Part shown: positions 46,577-58,354 of the stretch, piece by piece
Layout of the letters: every line of letters begins with the position of its first letter
How positions within the stretch are numbered: the first letter of the stretch is position 1
NCBI GenBank assembly: GCA_029582265.1
Contig: CM055837.1
Coordinates: 5,069,148-5,133,147, forward strand
DNA length: 64,000 bases
Reading direction: 5' to 3'
Origin: Zoroaster sp. YZ-2022
Taxonomy: Eukaryota; Echinodermata; Asteroidea; Forcipulatida; Zoroasteridae
The notes under the pieces: model-generated
Database searches by the model: none
Seen by the model: only the letters and a program-made list of their open reading frames with translations
Told to the model about the DNA's origin: nothing
Translations under genes and position numbers: made by a program

Positions 46577-46816
46577 CTTTGGCTTGTAACCTGTTATTAC
46601 TAAGAACAACGTTTGGCTTGTAACCTGTTATTACTAAGAACAACGTTTGGCTTGTAACCTGTTATTACTAAGAACAACGTTTGGCTTGTAACCTGTTATT
46701 ACTAAGAACAACGTTTGGCTTGTAACCTGTTATTACTAAGAACAACGTTTGGCTTGTAACCTGTTATTACTAAGAACAACGTTTGGCTTGTAACCTGTTA
46801 TTACTAAGAACAACGT
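46577..46816. repeat. 34-bp minisatellite, 7 copies
   Basis: GGCTTGTAACCTGTTATTAC plus TAAGAACAACGTTT repeats with an exact 34-bp period (GG at 46581, 46615, 46649, 46683, 46717, 46751, 46785). Copies are almost identical, implying recent amplification. It sits inside a GCTGAGCA/GCTTAGCA dispersed repeat like that at 29165. Confidence 0.95.
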
Positions 46817-46859
46817 TGCTGTGCTCAGCACATTTATAAGCTTAGCAGCTCGATGAAAT

Positions 46860-47822
46860 GTGTCCTTGTTAGCACCCAGCATAATACAAAATAAATGAAA
46901 TAAGTAAATACACACCAATGTGGATATAGGATTATCACCACATTTGAAGGGATGTAATATCCTTATAATGTGCTACATGACACTAAACAGGTGGAAATAA
47001 AATGTTTTACAAAATAATTGTCAAAAGATTTAAAAACTCATCAAATGATGTGCCCTCCCAGATAACTGTAAAACTTCTGACTATTGTGCCATTTAAAGTA
47101 ATAGTTTCTTTTTCCCTGTTATTTTCCTTGCTTCAAGGAAAATAACAAATTTTAGATTATAAGTGAAAATTACCTGACATTATTCCTTGACAATAAAATG
47201 AAACCAGCTAAGATTATAATAAAGTACCTTTAATTAAACCAAAGTCAATTCTTTGGGTAAAGGAATTAAAATGTTTTATTAACCAGAGAAATCGGTCAAT
47301 AAAAAAATCGTTACAGAAGGGTGTGCGAGGTCTGCAGGTGTTTCATCATTACCATAGCAACGTTGGAAGCTAGGCATTCAGTGGGGGGGGGGCGGGGGAG
47401 GGGGAACAAACACCTTTGTACCAAACGAAGATCTGCTGCATTTCAATGTCTCAAAGAGAAAGACGTGTAGTCTGAACATGAAATAATTAAATTTAGCTTC
47501 ATAAACAAGGCGTTACATTTGAAAAGAATGAACAACATTGGTGTTCGCAAAATTATTTAATAAGTATGCTTACACAATATTAATACAATGGTCGTAGGGT
47601 TATAAAGACGGGCAGATCTGCAGATCGTGTGACTCATGGTATGAAAACTTACCCTGATCTGCCTATTGGTGAGTGTAATATGATTTAAATACAGTGAGTG
47701 TTTGGACAACAGGCAGCTGGTCAATATGGTGACTTAAAATAAATCGTATAGAAGATCGTGAATTAGGCTATTCATTATTTAATAAGGATTATTTTTCAAA
47801 AAAGAAAAAATTGATAATTTAA
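46860..47822. other. Intergenic stretch
   Basis: No gene seen; a G-rich tract lies near 47383-47404. Confidence 0.4.
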
Positions 47823-48278
47823 ATATATGACATAAAACACAATAAAGGGGGCCACTTTCCTACCGTCACGTTAGCAGTTTTTTTAATGGTTGTAATTTTT
47901 GTTTTAATATCTGAAACCACCCAAAAAGACTTTCAACATTTGAATAGACATGCATGCTTATCCTAAAGATAATTTGAGTTGATTATTACTATTATTTTTT
48001 TAATTACCCTAAAATTTCCATCAACAAATGGACGGAAAAGTGAAGTAACTTTTTCCGTCCAATTTTTATGGAAATTTGGGGGTGAAAAAATAAATACAAA
48101 AATACAAAAATAAAATAAATCAACTCAAATTAGTTCTAGTAAAAGCCTCCATGTCCATTCACATGTTGAAACACTTTTTGGTCGGTTTCGGGTACTTAAA
48201 AATAAATAACAACCATTGGAAAAACTGCTAACGTGACGGATGCAAAGTGGCCCCCTTTATTGTGTTTTATGTCATATA
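47823..48278. mobile_element. Large imperfect palindrome (fold-back element)
   Basis: ATATATGACATAAAACACAA on the left is mirrored by TTGTGTTTTATGTCATATAT on the right. GGGGGCCACTTTCC, CCGTCACGTTAGCAGTTTTT and AATTTGAGTTGATT have matching complements further in, so the whole 456 bp can fold on itself. No coding capacity and no clear target duplication. Confidence 0.75.
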
Positions 48279-50002
48279 TATATGAAAACTTTAAAAATGC
48301 AGTGTGGTTGGAGTGGAGGAAGGTGGCCCGGGTAACCAACTCTTCCCCGACTGTTGTCTATATACAATTGTCAAAAAAGTATCTCATTGTTTCAAGTCAC
48401 ATACGAAGTCTCACATTGGTGTGATATATTATACCTATCCATTTCCTATGGACATCTTAGAGATATTATACATATATATCCATGTTTGATGACATTTTAT
48501 TCTGAATTTGTGGCCCCAGTTCTTCCAAAATAGAAATAGTTTGGATGCATATAGCCGTATAATTATTACCAATACACCGTACTCTCCAAAGCCTGTATAG
48601 TTATTTCATGGCCCCACATCAACAAAAGTTGCCCGTGAAAGCTTTCAGAAACGGGTCTGTTGTTCGTCCTGCCCACCATTTTGGAAAAAAGCCATCAAAC
48701 CATCGCCGTCATTTCCAGAAGCAATATCATACAATTGTCATTCAAATAAGCTCAACAAAAACACAATAATAAGGTCGAGGTTATAGTTTTGCCTTATATG
48801 GTAATAATCTGAAAACTTCTTTGTACGTATGCTATGAAAAACTTCACCAGCCAGAGAGTATGATTGCTCAGTCATGCAAGATACCTGACTCAGTTTTATT
48901 GTCCTGAAAATATTTGCATCAATTGTGCAGAAATATAAAAGTTAGAAAACGTATTTGTGGAAAATAGCATTCATGCTTTAGTTGAAGATTTGGCGCCATT
49001 ATCATGCTGATAAAGAAAACGAATAAAAGAGTTCAGTCGTGGCATTTGTAAATGCTGACGTGTAAGCTGCTTGACAAAACTATAAATGAAGACGTAAGTC
49101 CTAACACCAACCTTTATTCATGTTTTATTACTTATATTTGAAATTTATATAAAAACAACTCTTTGACAAACATTTAATTCGTTGACCCATTGAAAGAGCT
49201 AAACAATTGTAAGCTCTGTTGGTCAATAATTAAATTTCCTTTGTACAAAATACTTCAAATATATGGTCTCAATGAAACAATATAAGTTATTTAGTTTCAC
49301 TTAAGGGACCTTGAATATTCATTAAATTTTTGCCTATGATCTCTCTATCTTCCTTGCATAAACAAGATTAAGAAAAGAGTCTTTTCGGGGTCAAAGGGTC
49401 ATGTTTACAAGTTGGATTTAGTACATGTTTATTATTCGAATCACATCCGGAAAAACCCTGTCCTTAGGATAAAAACCTTGAAGACCTACCGACATGAAAT
49501 AATAAGGTCTTTTGGATTTCACCGCAGACCAACAGGTGAACCCAAAGACAGTATAGTGACGTATTATGAATATTCATAATGTATTTGTGTTCCCAGTCTT
49601 ATTATTCACCTGGATAATGGTTGACTGACTGCAATTTAACCGGTCAGGAGTGGCCCATTGTGAAAATGATGGATATTGAAAGACAGTCTGACCTCGTCCT
49701 CCTGTGGTAAAACAGGTGACGTCATGGCGTAACCGCCTTCCGATGATGATGCTTCAGAATGTGGGGCGACTCAATGCAGTGGTACAGAGACAGTGTAAAA
49801 AACAATCGACTTGACAAGGAAACCAAGGAGGTAAATCCAGACTAAAGTAGTACAAGAGATAAACAGCCAATTCAAAGATTGATATATGGATTTTGAAGTC
49901 GTCAAAACGTGAATGTGAATGCAGAAATTGGATCGAAATTTACCAAGGGAGAAAACGGTACGTGTGTAACTGTTGGTTTGCTCTTGTGTACACGAAACAA
50001 CA
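48279..50002. other. Upstream region of the next Ig receptor
   Basis: AT-rich with no gene. ATTATGAATATTCATAAT near 49563 is a short palindrome. Confidence 0.4.
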
Positions 50003-51649
50003 ATGGCCATGGCTTCTCCGTGGCTAACTGTGGGTGTATTGATCGCTATTCTTCACAGTGTGCCGTTAATTTCAGCACAGTTGTTTTTGACTGAACCCGG
50101 AGATGCTGAAATACTGGTGAATGGCAGTGTGACCGTGCGATGTAGAATCACCAGTGAACCGAATGCCAAAGTGTACTGGTCGGTACCCGGGGCTCCTTCG
50201 TTTATAGGGCCTAACAATCTTATTCCTAAATATACCCCTAGTCGATTCTCCGTACAGGGACAGGAAACCGGGGAGTACAATTTGGTGATAAGCCAAGTCC
50301 AAGAAGAGGACAATGGGCCGTATATCTGTGTTGTCATCTTGAACTCCGACCAAGAGGATACAAGAGCAACATTCAATTCTGAAACAGGGACACTAAGAGT
50401 TATCAAAGTACCAGACAATGGTGACACCGTGTGTTGGTCTACGAGAGGACGGGTGACAGTAGTAGGAGATCCGGTGTCCCTACGGTGTGCTTCTAGCGAC
50501 CCAGCGGTCGGTTTGACGTGGTTTCTTGGAGATCTCGATCTCGGCAATTCTTCATTGAATATCTCACCTCAAGGGACCGGTATCGAGACTGAATTCCCCG
50601 CTCAGTCTCAAGCCAATCTTCGGACATACACATGCCAACCGGACAGCGGTCAGTACTCTCCTTGTTCGGTGACTCTGGAGGTGAAACACCCACCTCTTGT
50701 CATCATTGAAGATGACGGAGTCATTGAGACAGGATTGGATGCAAGATTTGCCTGCAGAGCAACCGGAAACCCAGATAACTTTGCCTATACCTGGCACTAC
50801 AATGGTTATCAGGTTGGATTTGAGGAACACTCGAGATTCAACAGGGCCAGGCTCGAGAAGAGCGGGTCTGTCCTAGTCTTACCGGACCTGACGGATATTG
50901 ACAACAATGTGACCCTCCGATGTGAGGCAGTCAATGCACTGGGAGCCACTGTTGCATCGCATGAGATCAAGGCACGGGCTGGGAAAACTCTGGCGCAGAT
51001 CATCGGTCCAATCATGCTCGGTATCATTCTCGGACTTGTTCTCATCGTACTGGTGCTGTACGCCATTTGGTGGCGCCGACAGAGAATTAAGGTCCAGCAA
51101 ATCAGCAAGAAACATTCCAAAAGTGTCAAGAGGAACGACTCGCGCCGAGATGAAGTCCCCACGGTGGACTCAGGCATCGTCTACACGCAAACACTCGGTG
51201 GATTCGGCAGCCGCTACGGGAAGAAATCATCTTCCAACGGCGATCTGGCTCGTTCGGGACTAGACCTCGAGTCCGTCGGCTACGGACCGGATGTCACCCA
51301 CATCCCAGCCTACCGGGCAACAGCTGAGGAGGAGAGGGAGGACGATGGAGCCCTGCGACCCATCCCGAGAAAGAAGAGTACGGGGTCCATGTCTTCGTTG
51401 GCGATTGGCAGCAAGGCAACTGTTGCAGATGATGCCGCACTCGTTAGCCCAAATGAGGAACCGTCATTCACCTACCACGTCAACCCCCATTTCGAGGATT
51501 ACCGTTATCCAGCAAATGAGAGCCAACCTGTGAATGATCTCGGCCCAGATGAAATAAAAGAAAAGCCGTCATCCTACAATATTGAATATGAGATATCAGA
51601 ATCCAACCTTCATGATGACGAAGACAATATTATGCGCACAGAATTATAA
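50003..51649 (+). CDS. Intronless 3-Ig-domain transmembrane receptor, long tail (548 aa)
   Basis: Type I membrane protein. The start is taken as ATG 50003 (ACAATGG); ATG 50009 is also possible, and the frame extends upstream only without a further ATG. Signal peptide about 1-25 (ends LISA). V-like Ig1 with Cys47, Trp59, EEDNGPYIC, Cys109. Ig2 with Cys162 and Cys211 and the extra pair Cys144/Cys221. Ig3 with Cys251 and Cys307. Helix about 333-357 followed by WWRRQR. The 190-residue tail is hydrophilic, with a basic stretch after the helix, several Tyr (394, 404, 427, 437, 490, 500, 502, 525, 529) and a Ser-rich block; none of these fits a strict ITIM. The ectodomain plan places it with the other four receptors, although sequence outside the Ig framework is very different. 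Ligand unknown. A possible AATAAA is at 52604-52609. Confidence 0.88.
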   Translation: MAMASPWLTVGVLIAILHSVPLISAQLFLTEPGDAEILVNGSVTVRCRITSEPNAKVYWSVPGAPSFIGPNNLIPKYTPSRFSVQGQETGEYNLVISQVQEEDNGPYICVVILNSDQEDTRATFNSETGTLRVIKVPDNGDTVCWSTRGRVTVVGDPVSLRCASSDPAVGLTWFLGDLDLGNSSLNISPQGTGIETEFPAQSQANLRTYTCQPDSGQYSPCSVTLEVKHPPLVIIEDDGVIETGLDARFACRATGNPDNFAYTWHYNGYQVGFEEHSRFNRARLEKSGSVLVLPDLTDIDNNVTLRCEAVNALGATVASHEIKARAGKTLAQIIGPIMLGIILGLVLIVLVLYAIWWRRQRIKVQQISKKHSKSVKRNDSRRDEVPTVDSGIVYTQTLGGFGSRYGKKSSSNGDLARSGLDLESVGYGPDVTHIPAYRATAEEEREDDGALRPIPRKKSTGSMSSLAIGSKATVADDAALVSPNEEPSFTYHVNPHFEDYRYPANESQPVNDLGPDEIKEKPSSYNIEYEISESNLHDDEDNIMRTEL

Positions 51650-52632
51650 GAAGTTAATGCCAAGAGTTTTTAGGTGCCAGCTTGAGATTTCCCCGTCATT
51701 GTTTTTCAAATTTAACATGGTCTGTTTGTCTTCTAAGTTGTTCATTGCTGCTGGCTGGGACAGTGCGTAGAATTAATTTGATGAAGGACTGGTTCAAATT
51801 TTAAATTTGGATATAAAAATGTTTAACAATATTTTGTTGTTTTGTCATAAATGCTAGCTTAACAACTTGAAATGTTACAAATTTTGCGATATATGATTTA
51901 TAGCTATTTTAGAATGCTTTTGAAAATATTGGGTGCTCTTTTAAAAAAGTAAGTGAGAAATAATAAGGTTAAAAATACGCACGCATAATAATAATTACAT
52001 TATTTTGTTAAATGTAATGAACTGCCTTAAAGTCCCTATACACTATTCGTAATATCACAAAATAATAAATAATAAGATTTAGATAAAACTTACTTGGTGT
52101 AAAGTTAATGATGGTATCAAACATCCCTTGGAATATTACTGTTATCGTTTTAGTGAAGTAATGAGTGAAATAATTATAAACATTAATAGCTGTCTTCGTG
52201 AAGACAGATATTCCATGGAATAAATACAAACAGTCAGTATGCATTTTCACTGTTTTCTTGTTAACAACGCAATGAAATAATCCGAAACTTTCAATGTTTT
52301 TTATTTATTTATTTTTATTATTATTTATACATAGGCCTATCTTGATTCTTATAAAGTAGGGATACATTTACAGACATTTTGCCAAATGTGTATATTGACA
52401 ACCAGTTGTTGGGACATGATCTACAGACATGTACATCAACATGGTTTCTATAGTGACAATATTAATGGGTTGTAATTTTTTGGATAAGGTCATCCTGAAC
52501 TTGTAATTCATAGAAATTTCTCCATCTAATTTTTATTCAAATTGAACTTGAAATCCTTTGTAAATTTTAGTCACACAGTGTGTACATTATAAAATAGTTG
52601 ATGAATAAAAACAACATTTTTAATAGAAAATA
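51650..52632. other. 3' flank of the Ig receptor
   Basis: AT-rich likely 3' UTR and spacer; no separate gene. Confidence 0.4.
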
Positions 52633-52750
52633 CCCTGCACAAATTGGAGTGTTAAACCAACACCTGTGGTGTTAACTTTATTCCTTCATGGTGTTCATAT
52701 TGGGCGTGTTGCCTAATATGAGTAGGTTTAACACCACGGTTTTTGCAGTG
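52633..52750. mobile_element. Short TA-flanked MITE of the GTGTT/AACACC family
   Basis: Begins CCCTGCACAAATT and ends TTTTGCAGTG, flanked by TA (52631-52632 and 52751-52752). The interior TTCATATTGGGCGTGTTGCC matches the element at 4503-4628. Confidence 0.65.
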
Positions 52751-52752
52751 TA

Positions 52753-53964
52753 AAGATATACACAAATAATCACCTAAACTTTAAATAATATGTTTTTACT
52801 ATTTCTTGTTCGTTTTCCAAAATCGAGTATTTATCTAATATCACATATTATATAAAATAATTGAATTTTGAAATGTTTAATATAATCACAATCATGTACA
52901 TTATTGTAGGCCTACATTATTGTAATACTTGATATAGACATTCAGCTGGCAAACCCAAAATTATTTAAATGTGCATTTGTTTTAACATCAAATTACATTA
53001 CTCAATATCTCAGTGAAAACCTTAAAGAAGAATCTAGTGTACAAATTTGTGCCTACAAATGAGTGAAAAATAGTATCTTCCTTGTAAACATTCAAGAGAG
53101 TGACATATACTTATGCTACATATAAATGTGAAATAATTGTGAATGCATGATACTGTCATTTTAAGAATATTTTTATAAAAGAAATTAACTTTGAATTTAT
53201 AATATAGGCAGCAATTTTTAATTCTACACAATTTTGTATAATTGCATATTTTTAAATGTAAATGCTCTTTCCTTCTTTTTCCTCTTCTTTTTGCACCAAA
53301 AGTTTCATTTTAAAAGCCTGTTAGACCATTCAGGTCGTGTACAAAGTGGGGATTTATAAATGGTTTTAATGAAATACCGGGTATCAGATGTATATGGGTG
53401 TTTCATTTTGTCTCCCAGTTTTGCGAGCGGGAGGGGGGCGGGGGAGTTTAGACTTGCCTGCTTTTAAAATCCGCAATTAGACGGGGAGGTGGTTGATGAA
53501 AGAACGGTATTACTTTCTGTACGCAACAAATATGAACGACCCTTAGTAATCAAATCAATTGTTTTCCCCAAATGGTTTGATAATGTCGATTGTATATACG
53601 TTGTTCCCATTTAAAACAACGAAAGTTTAAAGAGCCCAATCTCGCCCATAAAAGGCGCCGTGATCGTTAAACTAAAATGTTTTTTTAATCGTCTTTCAAC
53701 AAATCGTCTTTCAACTTCAGTGGAATTTCTAGAGGCCTATAGATATAAACTTGTGATGTTATTAAAATAGATTCTTGCTTTATATAATGTGCATTTCTAT
53801 TAAGTTTAAGCCAAATGCAAATAAAGAAAAAAAATAATGGTGGATATTATTGTTTGCTTGAATGTTATTTACATGTGTATTGATTTTATTTCATAAAACA
53901 CAGAACAACAAGGGGGACTGCGCTTTAATATCACTTTAGGAACCGTCATTGCACAATGGTTTAC
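52753..53964. other. AT-rich intergenic stretch
   Basis: No gene or structured element recognised. Confidence 0.45.
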
Positions 53965-53972
53965 TTCTATAT

Positions 53973-54265
53973 CAGTGGCGTAGCCAGGATTTTCAGAGTT
54001 GGGTGAGGGTGTTAAACATTTTATTTATTTATTTTATTTATTTATTTATTTATTTATTTATTTTTTATTTTTTTTTTGGGGGGGAGGCGTAAATTTACCG
54101 ACACAAACTCAAATGAACCGAAAAATACTGACTGAACTCCCAAAGTTCAGAAGTTCAGAAATATCAAACAAGTTTGTGAATTTACCAGTCTGGAATTCAC
54201 CGACAGACACTATTTTGCCAACAAGTGGGGGAAGCCACCCCCTGCCCTCTTTGGCTAGGCCACTG
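53973..54265. mobile_element. hAT-like MITE with perfect 8-bp target duplication
   Basis: Termini CAGTGGCGTAGCCAGGAT and TTGGCTAGGCCACTG. TTCTATAT lies exactly outside both ends (53965-53972 and 54266-54273). The interior holds a (TTTA)n microsatellite (about 54018-54066). Confidence 0.88.
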
Positions 54266-54329
54266 TTCTATATAATGTTCATGACAGAAAACACCGAATA
54301 AGATGTTTCTCGAACTAGTTGAAAGGAAG

Positions 54330-54425
54330 GCAACATTGGTATATATATCATGTTTTCAAAACTGCTTCTAGGAGTATGTTGACTTTTATTATTAGATATA
54401 CATTCAACATCCATCCTGAAAAAAG
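54330..54425. repeat. Diverged copy of the 81-bp repeat of 62.8 kb
   Basis: GGCAACATTGG, AAAACTGCTTCTAGGAGTATG and AGATATACATTCAAC follow in the same order as in the tandem repeats at 62801-63517, so this is a dispersed member of that family. Confidence 0.5.
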
Positions 54426-55108
54426 TTTCAGCTCAATATGGAGCCTAATTCTTGAGAAAAGTGTAAAAAAAAAAACACGCATAAAAACACAATTCACATA
54501 ATGTTTTTTTTTCTAAAATGGGAAACGTCAGACACGGTTGTCAGGATAATTCGTACCTTTAACATATTTACATCAAATAAACCTTCGGTAATTTTGTAAA
54601 GGAAATCACAATATTTCGTTTTGAATATTTCTTCCTTCCAATTATTTCAACCAACATACGGGTGTGTACATGACCTTGTTGTGAGGGCAGGTATCAGTAA
54701 TCTTGCAAGAGAAAGGTTCGCTCCGGATACCTTAGTCATGGATAACCTATTCAAGCGAAACGGACATCACCAAGTCAACCATGTTGCCATTGTGCACTAG
54801 CACGCCCTCTATAGTGTTTAGATCCTAGACTGGAACGGACTTTGTGATTGTGATGTAGACTGATGTTGACTCAACTTAACTTGACTCGAGTCATTGCTTG
54901 AACATGTCTTGATAGTATAGTCCCTGCACTTAAGAGTTGCTTTCACTCAATTCTCTGCCTCACTTCTACTCATCGACTCTAGCAAACCCTGATTTGATTT
55001 GACTTGAATCGATATTGGTACATCAATGATTCGACTCGAATTGAGTCCACAATCTAGAAACCTATGCTATTCTGGCTGACTGAATGATTTTTCTGCGGAT
55101 CTAGCTGG
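54426..55108. other. Intergenic stretch
   Basis: No gene seen; TTGACTCGA/TCGAGTC-type motifs recur at 54880-55050. Confidence 0.35.
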
Positions 55109-55116
55109 GGCTGGAA

Positions 55117-56064
55117 CAGTGGCGCACCCAGGATTTTATTGGGGGGGGGGGGCTCAAAAATTTTTTTTTTTTGAAATCCAATATGGGGGAGAGACATGGC
55201 GGACCCAAACCATAACCGCTGGCGCGGCTGTAGCCATGTCCCTAATCGTGCTCGTCAGTGAACCTACGGCACATGTTAAATGTTTCCTGGTGGTTTCTAG
55301 TCATAAAAAGAAGACATTATGACATGATTCAGACTCGTAGGGTTTTACCTTCCATATAATTTCCTCCTCTTGATGTAAAGAACTTGAGCTAATTGTTTCG
55401 TCTGCAAGATTTCTATATTTAAATATTTTCATTGCGCGGACGTAAAGTTTGTGATAATTCCGGGCGGAGCTAAAGTTTCTCAAACACGAATTTGGCGGCA
55501 AAACCAAATCCCAATATTATCCAATCGGTGTTTGCTAAAACAGTGTCGCATAACCCGATCCTGGGCCATTGTGTACAAACTGGAAAGGAGTTGATTATAA
55601 TGCGGGCGTGTTTAAATTTTAAAAAACATTTACGAGTAACCTCAACGACAGTCAACGACCTCAACAAGAGAAACGGACAACAGAAAATGAAAATAAAATT
55701 AAGTAAAGCTGCTCCCTGATCAGGGTGCACCATGGCAGGGGGGGGGGAGAATGTCTAAAAATGCTTGTTATATATACTGGTGGCCCTTCAAGCTTACATG
55801 CACATGCATACGCAACGCCGTAAAATATAATAGTGAGTGGAATAAATGGAAAACTTTTGGAGGGGAGCTTGAGTCTCCTGAGTCCCCATCCCTTGTACCA
55901 CTGCCCTACTCCTTGCCGAACTCCTCTGTAGACAAGACTTGGGCTCAGATTTTGCTCTCTTTCCCGGCCCCTTCTTTAAAAAAATATAAATAAAACATCA
56001 GCGGGCCCTTGGGGGGGGGGGGCTCGAGCCCCCCGAGTCCCCCCCCCCCTTGGGTGCGCCACTG
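55117..56064. mobile_element. 948-bp hAT-like element with perfect 8-bp target duplication
   Basis: Begins CAGTGGCGCACCCAGGATTT and ends TTGGGTGCGCCACTG. GGCTGGAA flanks both ends exactly (55109-55116 and 56065-56072). It is longer than the other family members but encodes no transposase; its short ORFs lack hAT motifs. G-rich/C-rich tracts mark both subterminal zones and an internal G tract at 55739 may mark nested material. Confidence 0.85.
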
Positions 56065-56072
56065 GGCTGGAA

Positions 56073-56704
56073 GGGGGGAGGGAGTGAACTTCAACAAAAA
56101 TATAGCCACAAAATTAATATACACACAGTGTTAATATACTCCCCCCCCCCCCAAAAAAAAATGTATTAAAAGGTGTATACTGTACAGCGTAAACAACCCC
56201 ATATTCCAAAATTTATCTTTAAAATAGGACCACCCGTTTTCCAACCAGCCATCTCGGTGATCATGGGGGATGATGCCAATGAACTTTTTTAAAGCGCTAT
56301 TTATAGAGGAAAGTGGCTGTTACATGATGTTATAATAGCCTACCTGCACACGCTTACAATTAATATAATGCTCGTTTGTTGCTATGGTAACGTTTACTCA
56401 AACAGTAAGAATGAAATCTAAAATAAAGCTCAAAGCTCAAAGAGGTTCCGTTTACCCCCAATGAGAATGGCTGTGGTTACCTAATTGGTTTTAAAAGTGA
56501 TTTGATCATTTATCTCACTTAAAAATGCACTTAAAGATGAATCCTATGTTTGGACGTCATTAAGAAAAACGATGATATATTAACACGGTCGTGTCAATAA
56601 TTTATATGGCATTACTTTACGGTGACTGAGGTTAACAACACGTTCAATATTTCGGGAGAAGCTCGTGTGATATCAACTCAAAATAGTTCGTGAGAAAATG
56701 TTTC
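56073..56704. other. Intergenic stretch
   Basis: No gene seen. Confidence 0.4.
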
Positions 56705-56714
56705 TTAAAATACA

Positions 56715-57290
56715 CTATCAATCAATCAATCAATCAAATAAAATTTATAAAGCGCCTAAATCAAAAGTTTGCTCAAAGGCGCTAAGGCACAGAAGAAATA
56801 AATAAGTCATTGATGGTAGGCCTCCTGAAACAAGTGGGCTTTCAGAAGTGTCTTAAATGTGTTGAAAGATGTTGTGTTCCTGATGTTATTTGGAAGTTTA
56901 TTCCAGAGTTTGGGTCCATAGACTGAGAAGGTTCTATCGGCAAAAGTGACGCGACTCGTTCTTGGCACAACAAATTATGGTGAACAGGAGCTATTTGATC
57001 GAAGTTGTCTCCGTCCAGCACAAACTTGCAGCATGTCCATGATGTAATCAGGGGCTTGTTTATGACAGGCCTTGAACGTGAGAATGATGACCTTGAAGTC
57101 GATTCTTTGTTGAATAGGGAGCCAGTGTAGTTTGATGAGTTCCGGGGTGATGGAGTCGAACTTGCGTTTGTGGCTACACTTGTGGCTTAACTTACTATAC
57201 TTATAAGTATAAGTGCTAAGTAATTTAACACCATATACACTTTTGGTAAAATGTTTGTAAGTGCATCCAAAATTTAAAAGAATCAAGATA
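56715..57290 (-). mobile_element. LINE 3' end fragment with (TTGA)n tail
   Basis: On the minus strand, LHWLPIQQRIDFKVIILTFK and HKQAPDYI (from the frame at 57286-56975), then after a frameshift FSVYGPKLWNKLPNNIR and HLFQEAYH, reproduce the characteristic C-terminal end of CR1/L2-like LINE ORF2 proteins. This is followed by a short 3' UTR (GGCGCTTTATAAATTTTATT) and a TTGATTGATTGATTGA tail at 56718-56740. The element is 5'-truncated, as is usual for LINEs. The frameshift near 56975 shows it is inactive. Confidence 0.8.
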
Positions 57291-57889
57291 TATTTATTGA
57301 TGGAATTCTAGCATCAGGGATTATAAACGATTGATCTGATATTTGCCCTATACCCTACACATTAAGATACATACCGGTATCAATCTATGAAAGTTTCAGT
57401 TTATTTCATTGCATTCAGATTGTTCGTATTCATTCCATCGTGGAATTTACGTCGTCGGATGACAAAATTAATTTTGGGCATTATTTAACTAATTTTCCTA
57501 AAACGATTGCAACTGTGACAAAAATATTTCAAGGGATTTTGATACCTACTTTACGCCAAGTAAATTTATGTACAACTGTGATAATTTTAGTTTTTCTAGA
57601 TTGCCAAGAGTGTAAAGTGGCTTTAAATGCACCAAGTAACACCATGTTCCTTATCCAATTGTTATTATTATAATTATTGACCGAATCGTTTTATAAAAAA
57701 ACTTACTTTGTGTAAAGGTCACTATTATCTTTATTAGTGGACCTCAGTCTCATTCTTAAATTTGTCTGTGTATATCACACAATGCCACCCTGTATCAGTT
57801 ATTATGGTTGATCTTCTCAACAATGATTGTCAGTTTTGTTATTGAGTTCTTTCGGGTACACCATGTAATGATCTCTTTTTGGAAGAAGT
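57291..57889. other. Intergenic stretch
   Basis: AT-rich; the 77-codon ORF at 57440-57673 has no recognisable motif. Confidence 0.4.
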
Positions 57890-57894
57890 GATGG

Positions 57895-57965
57895 CTCCGA
57901 GCCGGTTTGTTTGTTCTCAACGTTGCGACTAGTCTGCTCTACTCATCGTCAGGAGATTGTCAGTT
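57895..57965 (-). mobile_element. Possible Penelope-like element fragment
   Basis: The minus strand reads CTCCTGACGATGAGTAGAGC, then GACTAGTCGCAACGTTGAGAAC. Sequences of the type CCTGA(C/A)GA..AACGTTGA commonly mark ends of Penelope-like elements in marine invertebrates. Only about 70 bp is involved, so this is a weak call from recall. Confidence 0.25.
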
Positions 57966-58354
57966 TCGTCAACACATTGATTCGTTTCAATGTTAAGAGT
58001 GTACTTTAATAATTGTTAATGCAATCTTCCATAAATAGGGTCTACAAATCCGATGAACATTCACTCTTTACGAATTATGGCGGATTAAAGTCCCTCATAT
58101 GAACAGAAGAAGCGAGGAAGTAAGACCATTTGAGTACGTGCTGTAGAATTGATTCGGGATAATTAGTTCAGCGAGATTCACGAAACACTGAAGTCTGCGA
58201 AAGGTTTCAGCAATGAGTCGAAATGACTAAAATCGGAAATATTTGTTTGAATATTCCGAACTGTTATTTCTATCGGGCCTAGGATAAATTTGTGTCACAT
58301 GTCACGGTGTCAAATCTCATTTTGAATTCTGTGCGCCATAAGGCACCTTTTGTA

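Noticed and set aside
50053..51263. Several ORFs antisense or shifted to the Ig receptor
   Set aside because: Shadows of the 50003-51649 coding frame; the same applies around the other receptors and the GPCR.
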